A stretch of 64,000 nucleotides of DNA from Streptomyces fradiae (GTDB taxonomy: Bacteria > Actinomycetota > Actinomycetes > Streptomycetales > Streptomycetaceae), in the NCBI RefSeq assembly GCF_041270065.1, contig NZ_CP065958.1, forward strand, positions 558,001 through 622,000, in the 5' to 3' direction. Both the position numbers and the translations under genes were made by a program. This document shows, in pieces, positions 1 through 8,485 of this stretch (position 1 is the first letter of the stretch; each line of letters starts with the position of its first letter). The notes under the pieces are model-generated. The model saw nothing but the letters and a program-made list of their open reading frames with translations. It was not told the DNA's origin and searched no databases.

Positions 1-2
1 TC

Positions 3-404
3 CGCGAAGGGGACCCGCCGGGCCCTCTCGACGGCCCCGTCTCGGTCGGCGTGGACCTGCGTGAACCGGCCGACGGTCTCCTGGGGTTCGCCTTCGACGA
101 GGCCGCCCGCCGCCGGGGTCCGCTGCACGTGACGTACGCCCGCCGGTCCGCACCCCCCGAGCTGCAGCGCACCCTCGACGACCTGCTGCTCCCCTGGCGC
201 GCGAAGTACCCGGAGGTCCCCGTCACCGCCCGCGTGGTGCCCGCCTCGGCCGGCCCCGAACTCGTCCGTGCCGCCGCCGACGCCTCCCTCGCGGTCATCG
301 GCCGCCGCATCCGCCGCTCCCCGCTGAGCACCCACATCGGCAGCGTGGCCCATGCGGTCCTGCACCACAGCCGGGCACCGGTGGTCCTCGTGCCGCACGA
401 GTGA
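3..404 (+). CDS. Universal stress protein, C-terminal part (5' end outside window)
   Basis: The reading frame is open from the window edge, so the N-terminus is missing. The visible 133 residues begin near the start of a Usp fold (VSVGVDLREPAD, matching the usual first beta strand) and end with a typical Usp C-terminus (GSVAHAVLHHSRAPVVLVPH). The upstream sequence is Pro/Gly-rich and linker-like, so this is probably the second domain of a tandem-Usp protein, the common streptomycete arrangement. Usp proteins are cytoplasmic nucleotide-binding stress proteins. The exact role here is unknown. The ATP-binding G-2x-G-9x-G(S/T) signature is weak: I see IGRRIRRSPLSTHIGSVAH, where GRRIRR replaces the canonical GSRG, so ATP binding is uncertain. 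Confidence 0.85.
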   Translation, partial: REGDPPGPLDGPVSVGVDLREPADGLLGFAFDEAARRRGPLHVTYARRSAPPELQRTLDDLLLPWRAKYPEVPVTARVVPASAGPELVRAAADASLAVIGRRIRRSPLSTHIGSVAHAVLHHSRAPVVLVPHE

Positions 405-504
405 CCGTGTGCGCGTGGGCTTGGGCTTGGGCGCGGGGATGAGGGGTAGCCGCATGCGTGGGCAGGAGGTGCGGGGGGTGCAGGGGGGATGCGGGAGGTT
501 CCCG

Positions 505-1239
505 ATGGACCCGGATCCGGCGACGAACACCGCCCGTGGCGGCGGCGGCACGGACGACGGAGAAGGCGCCGAACCGTACGACGCCACTCCCTTCCTGCCG
601 AAACGCGGCCGTCTCCCCGCGCACCGGCGGGCCGCGGCCGATTGCCGCGGCTGCCCGCTGCACCGGGAGGCGACCGGCACCGTCTTTGGACGCGGCGCCC
701 CGGACGCACGGCTGATGCTGGTCGGGGAGCAGCCCGGTGACCAGGAGGACCGTGAGGGTGTCGCCTTCGTGGGGCCGGCGGGGCGGCTGCTCAGCCGGGC
801 GCTGCGGGATGCGGGGATCGACGAGGAGGGGATCTACCTGACCAACGCGGTCAAGCACTTCAAGTTCCGGCGGGACGAACCACGGAAGCGGCGCATCCAC
901 AAGCCGCCCAGCCTGCGCGAGATGAAGGCCTGCCGTCCGTGGTTGGAGGCGGAACTCCGGCTGGTCTCCCCCGAGTTGGTGGTCACCCTCGGCGCCACCG
1001 CGGGCCGCTCCCTGCTGGGGCCGTCCTTCCGGGTCGGCACCGACCGTGGAGTGCCGAGGCCGCTGACCGAGATTGAGGACGGCGCGGATGACGGGACGGA
1101 TGACGGGACGGATGTGCGGGTGCTCGCGACCGTGCATCCGTCGGCCGTGCTGCGGGCGCGGGACGGGGACCGGGAGAGCATGTACGAGGGCCTCGTCGCC
1201 GATCTGCGGACCGCGGCGGACGCGCTGGAGGCGCGCTGA
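505..1239 (+). CDS. udgX: UdgX-type uracil-DNA glycosylase (covalent DNA-crosslinking family)
   Basis: A 244-aa protein of the family 4-like uracil-DNA glycosylase superfamily. Motif A GEQPGDQED lies at residues 74-82 and motif B HPSAVLR at 211-217. The UdgX-specific loop KRRIHKPP at 128-135 carries the His (H132) that in Mycobacterium smegmatis UdgX attacks the sugar and stays covalently bound to the abasic site. Iron-sulfur Cys candidates are C47, C50 and C143. His118 (VKHFKF) stands where family 4 enzymes carry a Cys. The ATG at 505 is preceded by GGAGG with 6-nt spacing, so upstream in-frame starts (352, 439, 454) were rejected. An Asp/Gly-rich insert (about residues 192-203) is encoded by a short tandem repeat. 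It probably acts in uracil repair or tolerance. Confidence 0.9.
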   Translation: MDPDPATNTARGGGGTDDGEGAEPYDATPFLPKRGRLPAHRRAAADCRGCPLHREATGTVFGRGAPDARLMLVGEQPGDQEDREGVAFVGPAGRLLSRALRDAGIDEEGIYLTNAVKHFKFRRDEPRKRRIHKPPSLREMKACRPWLEAELRLVSPELVVTLGATAGRSLLGPSFRVGTDRGVPRPLTEIEDGADDGTDDGTDVRVLATVHPSAVLRARDGDRESMYEGLVADLRTAADALEAR

Positions 1240-1332
1240 GTCCGGGCGTGAGGGAGGCCGCGGCGGGTACGCGCACGGGGTGGGGACGACTGCCCGGGGA
1301 CCTGCCCCGTGCGTTCAGTGGAGGTGTGTGTC

Positions 1333-1755
1333 ATGGAGACCGCCGTTCGCGGCATGCTGAACATCCATCCCGTCGGCCCCATCGCCCCGGACGACGCCGA
1401 CGCGCTGGGCCGGTGCATCGAGCACTGCATGGCCTGCGCCCAGGCGTGTGCGGCCTGCGCGGACGCCTGCCTCGCCGAGACCGAGCTCCGCGATCTGGCG
1501 GGCTGCGTGGTCAGGGATCTGGACTGCGCGGACCTGTGTACGGCCACGGCGGCCGTCGTGACCCGGCGCACCGCCCGGAACGGCGACGTCACCCGGTCCG
1601 TCCTCCTCGCCTGCCGTACCGCGTGCGCCGCGTGCGCCGCCGAGTGCGAGCGGCACGGGGACCGGCACGAGCACTGCCGGATCTGCGCGGAGGCCTGCCG
1701 GGCCTGCGAACAGGCCTGCGCGGACCTCCTTGAGCTGCCGGATCCCGTCGGCTGA
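1333..1755 (+). CDS. Cysteine-rich four-helix-bundle copper-binding protein (DUF326/Csp-like)
   Basis: A 140-aa protein with 18 cysteines arranged as repeated CxxxC and CxxC spacings on predicted helices (for example RCIEHCMACAQACAAC near residues 26-41 and EHCRICAEACRACEQAC near the C-terminus). This is the pattern of the DUF326 four-helix bundle family, which includes copper-storage proteins (Csp) that load Cu(I) in the bundle core. No signal peptide is visible, so a cytosolic Csp3-like role is likelier than an exported one. GGAGG sits 8 nt before the ATG at 1333. A GTG eight codons upstream is possible but lacks that spacing. No copper transporter or regulator is adjacent, so the copper role rests on the Cys pattern alone. 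Confidence 0.82.
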   Translation: METAVRGMLNIHPVGPIAPDDADALGRCIEHCMACAQACAACADACLAETELRDLAGCVVRDLDCADLCTATAAVVTRRTARNGDVTRSVLLACRTACAACAAECERHGDRHEHCRICAEACRACEQACADLLELPDPVG

Positions 1756-1851
1756 CGCACCGCACGGACGTCTGTCCTCGCGCCCAACGGGTAGTCGCCG
1801 TACAGAGACTTCGAGTCCGAGTACGGAAAGACGGGAAGGGCGGAGAGGACG

Positions 1852-2046
1852 ATGGACGACTCCGAGGAGCGGGCCGCCGAGAGCGGCACCGGCCACCGCG
1901 CCGGCCTGACCGACGCGGAGTTCAGCACGCTCATGCGCGAGGCCCGCGCCGAGGCCCGCCGCCACGGCGTCGGCCGTCCCCCCACCGGCGAGTCCGACTT
2001 CGCCCTCCGCACCCAGCACGCCGAATTCGGCGCCGCCGCACACTGA
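1852..2046 (+). CDS. Small hypothetical protein
   Basis: A 64-aa charged, soluble protein, Ala/Arg/Glu-rich, with a central predicted helix (EFSTLMREARAEARRHG). GGAGAGG precedes the ATG at a good distance, and third-position G/C bias supports real coding. I recognise no family. It is followed within 35 nt by a strong intrinsic terminator (2079-2116), so it is probably a short monocistronic or terminal gene. No membrane segment, Cys pair or known DNA-binding motif is visible. Confidence 0.65.
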   Translation: MDDSEERAAESGTGHRAGLTDAEFSTLMREARAEARRHGVGRPPTGESDFALRTQHAEFGAAAH

Positions 2047-2078
2047 CACGACACCCGACACGAACGCCTGACCCGACA

Positions 2079-2116
2079 CCGCCGCCCGGAGGGGGGAAGA
2101 CCGGACGGCGGCTTTT
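2079..2116 (+). terminator. Intrinsic terminator after the small hypothetical gene
   Basis: Stem CCGCCGCCCGG (2079-2089) pairs with CCGGACGGCGG (2101-2111) with one mismatch and an 11-nt loop, followed directly by CTTTTC. This is the only hairpin in the window I found with a clear U-tract. Confidence 0.8.
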
Positions 2117-2284
2117 CGGGTGCGCACCCGCCAGGGCGCATGCCCGTACACGGCCGCATCATGCCCGTGACCGCCGAACGAACCACGCACCGGGACAGCC
2201 GGCGACGGGCGCGGGCGGCAGGCGCCAGGCCGCGGGCGCGGAAAATCCGGGGCGCATCCCAGGGCCTCCCGGCAGGATGTCCTG

Positions 2285-3817
2285 GTGCATCACATCTGCT
2301 GCGGACTCGCCGACAATCCCGCCCTCCCCGCCACGCTGGTCGACCGGCTCGTCGCCGTCGCCGACGAGGACATCGCCACGCGTCTCGCGCGCCGGGCGGA
2401 CCTCGGTCGGGCGCAGGCGCTCGCGTTGGCCGGGCGGGTGCCCGGAAGCGCCGTGGAGCTCGCGTACGAGGGGCGGTTGGCGGCGGAGGACGTGGATCCG
2501 GCCGCGCGGCCGGATGTCGCGTGCGCGCTGCTCGACCAGGGGATCGGGCGCCCCGGGTGGGCCCGGCTGCTCGCGGGGCATCCGGATCCCGGCGTACGGG
2601 AGCGCCTTGCGGCCTGTCCCGGCCTGACGGAAGAGGTCGTGGAGGTGCTGGCGGCCGACCCGGAGCCGCGGGTGGTGGCCGAGCTCGCGCTGTCGGCGAC
2701 GGCGGAGGTGGCGGCGCGGCTCGCGGGGCATCCGCACGCCGAGGTGCGGTGGGCGGTCGCGGGGAACGAGGCGACGCCTCCGGAGGTGTTGGCCGCGTTG
2801 GTCGCCGGAGAGGGTCCGGCCGCACTGCGGTGTCTGGTGTGCGATCAGGAGGAGATCCCGTTCGCGCACGACCGCGAGTGCCCGCGGCTCGACTGCGCAC
2901 TGCCGCCCGGAGCCGCCTGCGACGGCTCGCACCAGTGGACGGTGCACGCCCTGCGGGAATCGGCGCTGCGCAATCCGTCGACGCCCGTCGAGGCGCTCGT
3001 CGGGTTCGCGGAGCATCCGTCGGCGGGGCTGCGCTGGACGCTCGCGGCCCGTCCGGATCTGCCGCGGGAGGCCTGCGTACGGCTCGTCTCGGACCCCGTA
3101 CCCGGGGTGCGCGCGGATGTCGCGACGCATCCGGCGCTCGACGAGGCGCTGATCCGGCGGCTGGCCGACGACCCGCACGCAGACGTGCGGCGTGCGGTCG
3201 CCCACCATCCCCGCATACCGCTCGACGTGCTCGTCCGGCTCGCCCGGACCACCAGGCTCGCGACAGTACTGCTGCCCCGGGTCGCGGCGGCGACGCCCGC
3301 CGAGGTCGAGGAGTTGGCCGGGTCGGCGGAGCCGGCGGCCCGCATGCTGGTGGCCCATCGGCGGGATCTGCCGGCGGAGGTGCGTGATCGGCTGGCCGGT
3401 GACACCGATGCGAAGGTGCTCAAGGCCGTGGCCGGGCATCCCGGTCTGACGGAGGGGCAGTTGAGGGCGATGGTCGAAGGGCACGGCCTGCGGATCCTGG
3501 CCAGGGTGGCAGCCCGGCCGGACGTTTCCGCGGGGCTCCTGGAGGACCTGGTCCGGCACGAGCCGCCGGTGCAGAAGGTGTTCCGGGTGGTGGCCCGGCA
3601 TCCTCGGGCGACGGCGTCGGCGCTGCTCAGGTGTCTGGAGGACCGGCAGGCGCGGCCCGTCGCGGCCGGGCATCCGGCGCTGCCGGCGGCGGTGATCGTG
3701 GAGTTGCTCGGGGACGCGGACGGGCAGGTGGTCGAGGCCGCGGCGGCGAATCCGGCCCTGCCGCCCGCCCTGATGGCGGAGCTGGCGGAACGCGCGGAGC
3801 CGATGGACCGGCAGTAG
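2285..3817 (+). CDS. Leucine-rich-repeat-variant (LRV)/HEAT-like repeat protein
   Basis: A 510-aa protein built almost wholly of about 24-residue helical repeats of the type HP(D/H)xxVRxAVAxNPxLPxxVLxxL, running from about residue 5 to 500 (for example [20 protein letters not shown] and [18 protein letters not shown]). This resembles the LRV family first seen next to an Fe-S cluster in Azotobacter. A short Cys/His patch (CLVCDQEE, then [10 protein letters not shown], about residues 188-208) interrupts the repeats and could bind metal. The GTG start has AGGA about 9 nt upstream. The protein is probably a cytoplasmic scaffold. A related, longer protein with an added SUKH domain lies at 43239-45341. 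No partner can be named from context. Confidence 0.78.
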   Translation: MHHICCGLADNPALPATLVDRLVAVADEDIATRLARRADLGRAQALALAGRVPGSAVELAYEGRLAAEDVDPAARPDVACALLDQGIGRPGWARLLAGHPDPGVRERLAACPGLTEEVVEVLAADPEPRVVAELALSATAEVAARLAGHPHAEVRWAVAGNEATPPEVLAALVAGEGPAALRCLVCDQEEIPFAHDRECPRLDCALPPGAACDGSHQWTVHALRESALRNPSTPVEALVGFAEHPSAGLRWTLAARPDLPREACVRLVSDPVPGVRADVATHPALDEALIRRLADDPHADVRRAVAHHPRIPLDVLVRLARTTRLATVLLPRVAAATPAEVEELAGSAEPAARMLVAHRRDLPAEVRDRLAGDTDAKVLKAVAGHPGLTEGQLRAMVEGHGLRILARVAARPDVSAGLLEDLVRHEPPVQKVFRVVARHPRATASALLRCLEDRQARPVAAGHPALPAAVIVELLGDADGQVVEAAAANPALPPALMAELAERAEPMDRQ

Positions 3818-3887
3818 GCGGGTCGGCGACAGCGCCCCGTCCCCGTCCCGGAGTCCATTGTCAGACCCCTGCGTCAGTATCGAACAC

Positions 3888-5945
3888 ATGACGACGACTG
3901 CTGCACCTGCCCTTTCGCTGACCGACCGTGCCGCCTACGAGAGCGCGGTCGAACAGGCCCTCGCCGCGAGCGCCGCGTACTACGGGGACGGCGAGACGAC
4001 GCTCGACGACGCCTCCTACGACGCGCTCGCCCGGGGCATCGCCGGCTATGAGCTGGCGCATCCGGAGCATGTGCGGGCGGACTCGCCGACCGGGAAGGTC
4101 GGCGGGGGCGTGGCGCCGGTGGGCGAGGTGGCGCACACCGTGGCCATGCTGTCGCTGGACAACGTCTTCGACGCCGAGGGCCTGGTGAAGTGGGACGCGT
4201 CGCTGGCCCGGCGGATCGACCACCCGGTGGCGGGCGGTTACGCGGTGGAGCCGAAGCTGGACGGGGCGGCGATGGCCGCGCGGTACCGGGACGGGCGGCT
4301 GGTGCAGCTGGTGGGGCGGGGGAACGGTGCGCAGGGCGAGGACCTGAGCCATGCGATCGGCTCGATCGTGGGTCTGCCCACGGAGGTGCCGGGCGGGGCC
4401 ACGGTGGAGATACGGGGTGAAGTGCTGCTGACCCGCGCGCAGTTCGAGCGGGCGAACGAGATACGGGCCGCGCACAACGCCAAGCCCTTCTCCAATCCGC
4501 GCAACGGCACGGCCGGCACCCTGCGGGCCAAGGACCGGCCCTACACGATCGAGACGACCTTCTTCGCGTACGGGGCGGTGGAGCTGGACGGTGCGGGCTT
4601 CCTCGCGGGGGCGGGCGGGAGCCACGAGGCCGTGATGGCACGGGTCGCGGCGCTGGGGGTGCAGACCACGACCGCGACCGAGATCGGGCTGCGCGTGTAC
4701 GGCACGCTCGCCGAGGCGCAGGCGCGGGTCGAGGAGATCCAGCGGCTGCGGGCGGAGCTGCCGTTCGGGATCGACGGGGTGGTGGTCAAGGCGAACGACC
4801 ACGCCGAGCAGGACGCCGCCGGTTCCGGTACGCGGCACCCGCACTGGGCCATCGCGTACAAGCTGCCGCCGGTGGAGGCGCGGACGAAGCTGCTCGCCGT
4901 GGAGTGGAACATCGGCCGCACCGGGCACATCGCGCCGCGCGCCGTCCTGGAGCCGGTGGAGGTGGACGGCAGCACCGTCACGTACGCGACGCTGCACAAC
5001 CCGGCGTTCATCCGGAACACCGGCCTGATGGTGGGCGACACCGTCGTGCTGTACAAGGCGGGCGACATCATTCCGCGGGTGGAGGCGCCGGTGGTGGCGC
5101 TGCGCACGGGCGCGGAGACCGAGATTCCGCTGCCCGAGGCGTGCCCGGGGTGCGGCGGCGAGATCGACACGTCCGGCGAGCGGTGGGAGTGCGCGGGCGG
5201 GGCGAGCGGCGGCTGCGGCAAGCTGCCCGCGCTGCGGTACGCGGTGGGCCGCGACCAGCTCGACATCGACGGGCTCGGCGTGACCTATCTGGAGGCGCTG
5301 GTCGAGGCCGGTCTCGTGGACGACGTCGCCGATCTGTTCTTCCTCACCCGCGAGCAGCTCGCCGAGGCCACCGGCAGTGACAAGCGTGCCGATGCGCTGA
5401 TCGGCCGGCTGGCCGCGGCGAAGGAGCAGCCGCTGAACCGGGTGTTCTGCGCGCTCGGCGTGGTGCGCACCGGGCGGACGCTGTCGCGGGAGATCGCCCG
5501 GCACTTCGGCACCATGGACGCCGTCCGGGCGGCGACGCCGGAGGAGTTGGCGGAGGTGAAGAAGCTCCCCGCCGCCAACGCGCCGAAGATCGCGGCCCAC
5601 ATAGCCGCGCTCGGCCCGGTCATCGACAAGCTGGTCGCCGCCGGGGTGAACATGACCGAGCCCGCGGCCGACCGGGCGGACGCCCCGGGCAGCCGGCCGC
5701 TGGCGGGCGAGACGGTCGTCGTCACCGGCGGTATGCACGGCCCGCTGGCGGGGCTCAACCGCAACGCGATGAACGAGCTCATCGAGCGCGCGGGCGGCAC
5801 GGCCTCCGGCAGCGTGTCGAAGAAGACGACCATCCTCGTCGCGGGCGAGGGCGCCGGCTCGAAGCTCGCCAAGGCCGAGCAGCTCGGCACCCGGGTGCTC
5901 GGCGAGGAGGAGTTCGCGACCCTGATCGCCGACCACCTGGCCTGA
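3888..5945 (+). CDS. ligA: NAD-dependent DNA ligase, divergent LigA-type
   Basis: A 685-aa ligase with the full LigA order: N-terminal Ia helices with YYDG-like AAYYGDG, adenylation domain with EPKLDG (nucleotidyl Lys123), OB domain starting NIGRTG, a Cys4 zinc site (CPGCGGEI...WECAGG...GGCGK), HhH domain (DIDGLG) and C-terminal BRCT (about 605-685). Several motifs are off the bacterial consensus: GNGAQGED for GDGxx[13 protein letters not shown] for YKFPxxEx, and [13 protein letters not shown] for LTPVAxLEPV. Streptomycetes often carry a second, diverged LigA besides the essential one. This copy looks like that second ligase, a repair or backup enzyme, but the window cannot prove it. The ATG lacks a Shine-Dalgarno sequence, so it may be translated from a leaderless mRNA. 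Confidence 0.92.
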   Translation: MTTTAAPALSLTDRAAYESAVEQALAASAAYYGDGETTLDDASYDALARGIAGYELAHPEHVRADSPTGKVGGGVAPVGEVAHTVAMLSLDNVFDAEGLVKWDASLARRIDHPVAGGYAVEPKLDGAAMAARYRDGRLVQLVGRGNGAQGEDLSHAIGSIVGLPTEVPGGATVEIRGEVLLTRAQFERANEIRAAHNAKPFSNPRNGTAGTLRAKDRPYTIETTFFAYGAVELDGAGFLAGAGGSHEAVMARVAALGVQTTTATEIGLRVYGTLAEAQARVEEIQRLRAELPFGIDGVVVKANDHAEQDAAGSGTRHPHWAIAYKLPPVEARTKLLAVEWNIGRTGHIAPRAVLEPVEVDGSTVTYATLHNPAFIRNTGLMVGDTVVLYKAGDIIPRVEAPVVALRTGAETEIPLPEACPGCGGEIDTSGERWECAGGASGGCGKLPALRYAVGRDQLDIDGLGVTYLEALVEAGLVDDVADLFFLTREQLAEATGSDKRADALIGRLAAAKEQPLNRVFCALGVVRTGRTLSREIARHFGTMDAVRAATPEELAEVKKLPAANAPKIAAHIAALGPVIDKLVAAGVNMTEPAADRADAPGSRPLAGETVVVTGGMHGPLAGLNRNAMNELIERAGGTASGSVSKKTTILVAGEGAGSKLAKAEQLGTRVLGEEEFATLIADHLA

Positions 5946-5988
5946 GGGGCCGGCGGGGCCGGGCCGGCGCGGCCGACTGGGCCGCCGG

Positions 5989-7095
5989 CTAGTCGCCGCC
6001 TCCGCCACCACCGCCGTCTCCTCCGCCGTCCCCGCCACCGCCGCCCCCGCCGTCGCCCCCGTCGCCGCCGTCGGAGCCCCAGCCGTCGCCGCCGCCGGGC
6101 TCGTTGTCGTCGCTGCCGCTGCCCAGGTTGCTGAACCAGGAGCGGTCCCAGTCGGCGTCGGTGGCGACCGGCTCGCCGGCGTCCACGAGCCGCCGTTCCG
6201 AGCGGAAGCGGGCCAGGCCGGTGGTGTCGCCGAGGCCGAAGGAGACGGCGAAGGCCTGGGCCATGACGGCGTCCAGGGGGTCGGCGCTCTCGTACCGGAC
6301 GGGGGCGAGCGGCAGCAGTACCGCGCCCGGTTCGACGGCGGGGCGGCGCGGCGGGCGGGTCAGCAGGGCGACGCGGCGGTCGTCGCGGAGCAGCCAGGAG
6401 CTCGACGCGTCGGCGCGGCGCAGTGCCCAGCGCGGGCCGCCGGGCAGTTCGACGTCCACCGAACTCTTCGACTTGCGGAGCTTCTTGCGGAGGGCGAGGC
6501 GGGCCGTGGCCTCGCCGACGGTCAGGCGCAGGCCCTTGGCCGGATCGGCGTCGTCGCGGTGGAAGCCGTGCGGTGCGCGGATCCGGACGACCGGGGCGTG
6601 CGGCGCCCACACGTCGACGCGCACCAGGCGCCGGTCCACGGCGACGGTGACCGGCCCGGCGGGACCCTGCGTGTGCCGCCGGGCGATCCACAGCGGTACG
6701 CCTTCGGCCCAGGCCCGGCTCGCCAGGGCGCCCACGCCCTCCGGTCCGCCGCTGTGCCGCAGGGCCAGTTCGCCCAGCGCGCGGGCGAACTCGGCGGCCC
6801 GGCGGACCTTGACCGGTTTGCTGGTGCCGGTCACCCGGGTGACCGGCACCGCGCCGGCGTCCCGGGGCAGCCGGTCCAGCGGGCGTTCGGCACCTCCGCC
6901 GCCGAGCCAGTGGCCGCGCTGGTACGCCTCGGCCATGGCGGCGAGGTTCAGCTCGCCCAGGGGCGTGGTCCGGCCGCCCCTGCGCAGTCCGTCCTCGGTC
7001 AGCTCCACCGTCCGCGCCAGCGGATTCCACGACTGCTCGCCATAGAGCACCCGGCTCACCACGCCCCCCGTCTCTCGCCGGACCGACACGCCCAC
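5989..7095 (-). CDS. TerD-linked protein with Gly/Asp-rich C-terminal tail
   Basis: A 368-aa protein. GTG at 7095 lies 2 nt after the stop of the TerD-type gene, so the two are translationally coupled. Residues 1-310 look globular and soluble without a recognisable catalytic motif. The tail (about 325-368) is nearly pure Gly/Asp (GGDGGDGGGGGGGDGGG). I do not recognise the family. Coupling to terD suggests a role in the Ter-type stress or metal response system that streptomycetes carry in many copies. The gene converges on the ligase gene, with 43 nt between stops. The Gly-rich tail resembles those of TIGR04222-like proteins but lacks their Cys residues. Confidence 0.7.
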   Translation of the reverse strand: MGVSVRRETGGVVSRVLYGEQSWNPLARTVELTEDGLRRGGRTTPLGELNLAAMAEAYQRGHWLGGGGAERPLDRLPRDAGAVPVTRVTGTSKPVKVRRAAEFARALGELALRHSGGPEGVGALASRAWAEGVPLWIARRHTQGPAGPVTVAVDRRLVRVDVWAPHAPVVRIRAPHGFHRDDADPAKGLRLTVGEATARLALRKKLRKSKSSVDVELPGGPRWALRRADASSSWLLRDDRRVALLTRPPRRPAVEPGAVLLPLAPVRYESADPLDAVMAQAFAVSFGLGDTTGLARFRSERRLVDAGEPVATDADWDRSWFSNLGSGSDDNEPGGGDGWGSDGGDGGDGGGGGGGDGGGDGGGGGGGD

Positions 7096-7097
7096 GC

Positions 7098-7682
7098 CTA
7101 CTTGCTGACCGCGAAGCGCATCAGGGCGTGCTCGTCCCCCTGCTTGATCTTGCCGGTGACGTTGATGACCTCGAGCTTCCAGGAGGTGCCGACGCGCATC
7201 GCCTTGGCCACGGCGCAGCCGTTGTCCTGGGTGAGCAGGCTGGGCCAGATGTCGGCGACCTGCTGCGAGCTGCCGCCGGTCGCGTCGTACACCTTGAAGC
7301 TGATGTTGCGGGCCTTCTGGAAGGAGCTGCCCTTCTTGTACGCGGCGGCGACGAACACGATCGACGTGATGTTGGCCGGGATCCGCGCGAACTCGACGGT
7401 GACGGTCTCGTCGTCGCCGGCGCCGTGGCCGGTCTGGTTGTCGCCGCTGTGGATCAGCGAGCCGTTGCCCATCGGGTCGAGCGAGTCGAGGCCGGCCAGG
7501 CGCACCGGGTCGGCGCCCTGCATGGCGACGGCGATCAGGTCGAGGTCGGTACCGGTCTTGCGGCGCAGCTTGCCCAGCACTCCGCCGGTGCTGCCGGCGG
7601 TGGGGTCCCAGGAGACGCCGATGGACAGGTGGGTCACCCCGTCGAGGTCTGCCGGGCCGTCTTCCTTGGTCAGCGTGATCAT
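7098..7682 (-). CDS. TerD family protein
   Basis: A 194-aa beta-sandwich protein of the TerD/TerE/CABP family: an N-terminal strand MITLTKEDGPADLDGVTHLSIGVSW-like region, the characteristic DLDLIAVAMQG strand, GDNQTGHGAGDDE (a Ca-binding loop with the expected Asp pair, about 81-92), then VEFARIPANITSIVFVAAAY. These proteins bind Ca2+ and act in tellurite/oxidative stress and development in Streptomyces. ATG at 7682 is preceded by AAGGAAG at 8 nt, which excludes longer upstream in-frame extensions. It is divergent from the HEAT-repeat/MerR operon. The 138-nt gap carries that operon's operator. Confidence 0.9.
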   Translation of the reverse strand: MITLTKEDGPADLDGVTHLSIGVSWDPTAGSTGGVLGKLRRKTGTDLDLIAVAMQGADPVRLAGLDSLDPMGNGSLIHSGDNQTGHGAGDDETVTVEFARIPANITSIVFVAAAYKKGSSFQKARNISFKVYDATGGSSQQVADIWPSLLTQDNGCAVAKAMRVGTSWKLEVINVTGKIKQGDEHALMRFAVSK

Positions 7683-7770
7683 GCGCGGGTCTTCCTTTGT
7701 CGAAGGGTCTACAACATCCAGAGTCTGCCCGCCCCCTCGGCGGTTCCCGCGACCGGTCCCGGCTCCGCTT

Positions 7771-7793
7771 GACCTTGACACGGTGACAAGGTC
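7771..7793 (+). promoter_or_regulatory. MerR-type operator/promoter of the HEAT-MerR operon
   Basis: Near-perfect 11-bp dyad: left arm GACCTTGACAC and right arm GTGACAAGGTC around a central G, with one symmetric mismatch pair. TTGACC (7769-7774) as -35 and TTCACT (7794-7799) as -10 give the 19-bp spacer that is the hallmark of MerR-regulated promoters. It lies 27 nt before the first gene of the operon whose second gene is a MerR regulator, so autoregulation is likely. Confidence 0.8.
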
Positions 7794-7820
7794 TTCACTG
7801 CGGTCCAGGAGGTGGCCCTG

Positions 7821-8483
7821 ATGACCACGAACAACACGGACCCGGCGGTGCTGCGCGGACTTGAGCACGCCGGCGCGTCCGTGCGCCTGAAGGCGGCACT
7901 GACGATCGGTTCGCGCCCGGACCCGGCGTATGTCGGCGCGCTCGTCGAACGGTGCGCGGTGGAGCCGGAGTTCCAGGTACGGGAGATGCTGACGTGGGCA
8001 CTGACCCGGCACGCGGCGGCTGTGACGGTCCCGCTGCTCGTGGCCGAGGTCCGTTCGGGACGGGTGCGGGCGCGGAGTCAGGCGCTGCACACGCTGTCCA
8101 AGATCGGGGACGGGCGGGCGTGGCCGGTGATCACGCCGGCGCTGCTCGCCGACGCCGACGACGAGGTGGCGCGCAGCGCCTGGCGGGCGGCGGTGGTGCT
8201 CGTGCCGGAGGGTGAGGAGGGTGCGCTGGCCGTAGTGTTGGCGGGGCAACTCGGGCGCGGCGGGCGCGAGACCCGGCTGAGCCTGAGCCGGGCGCTCATC
8301 GCACTCGGGACGGTGATGCTGCCGCCCGTGGCCGCCGCGACGGCGCACCCCGACCCGCGGGTGCGGGCGCACGCGCTCGCCACGGAGCGGCTGTGGCGGG
8401 ACCCGGACGCCGGCTTCGAGTTCGCGATCGAGGAGGCGAAGCGCGTCGTGGCCCTCGGCGGGGCAGGCGAGGAGGGACGGTAG
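7821..8483 (+). CDS. HEAT-repeat protein (partner of MerR-HEAT regulator)
   Basis: A 220-aa protein of about six HEAT-like helical hairpins (for example VRLKAALTIGS, VREMLTWALTRH, VRARSQALHTLSKIGD, VARSAWRAAVVL). AGGAGG lies 8 nt before ATG 7821. It is followed after 2 nt by the MerR-HEAT gene, so the two are co-translated. The similarity of repeat type suggests that this protein and the repeat tail of the regulator interact or sense the same ligand. No enzymatic motif is seen. It is transcribed from a MerR-type promoter. Confidence 0.78.
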   Translation: MTTNNTDPAVLRGLEHAGASVRLKAALTIGSRPDPAYVGALVERCAVEPEFQVREMLTWALTRHAAAVTVPLLVAEVRSGRVRARSQALHTLSKIGDGRAWPVITPALLADADDEVARSAWRAAVVLVPEGEEGALAVVLAGQLGRGGRETRLSLSRALIALGTVMLPPVAAATAHPDPRVRAHALATERLWRDPDAGFEFAIEEAKRVVALGGAGEEGR

Positions 8484-8485
8484 GC

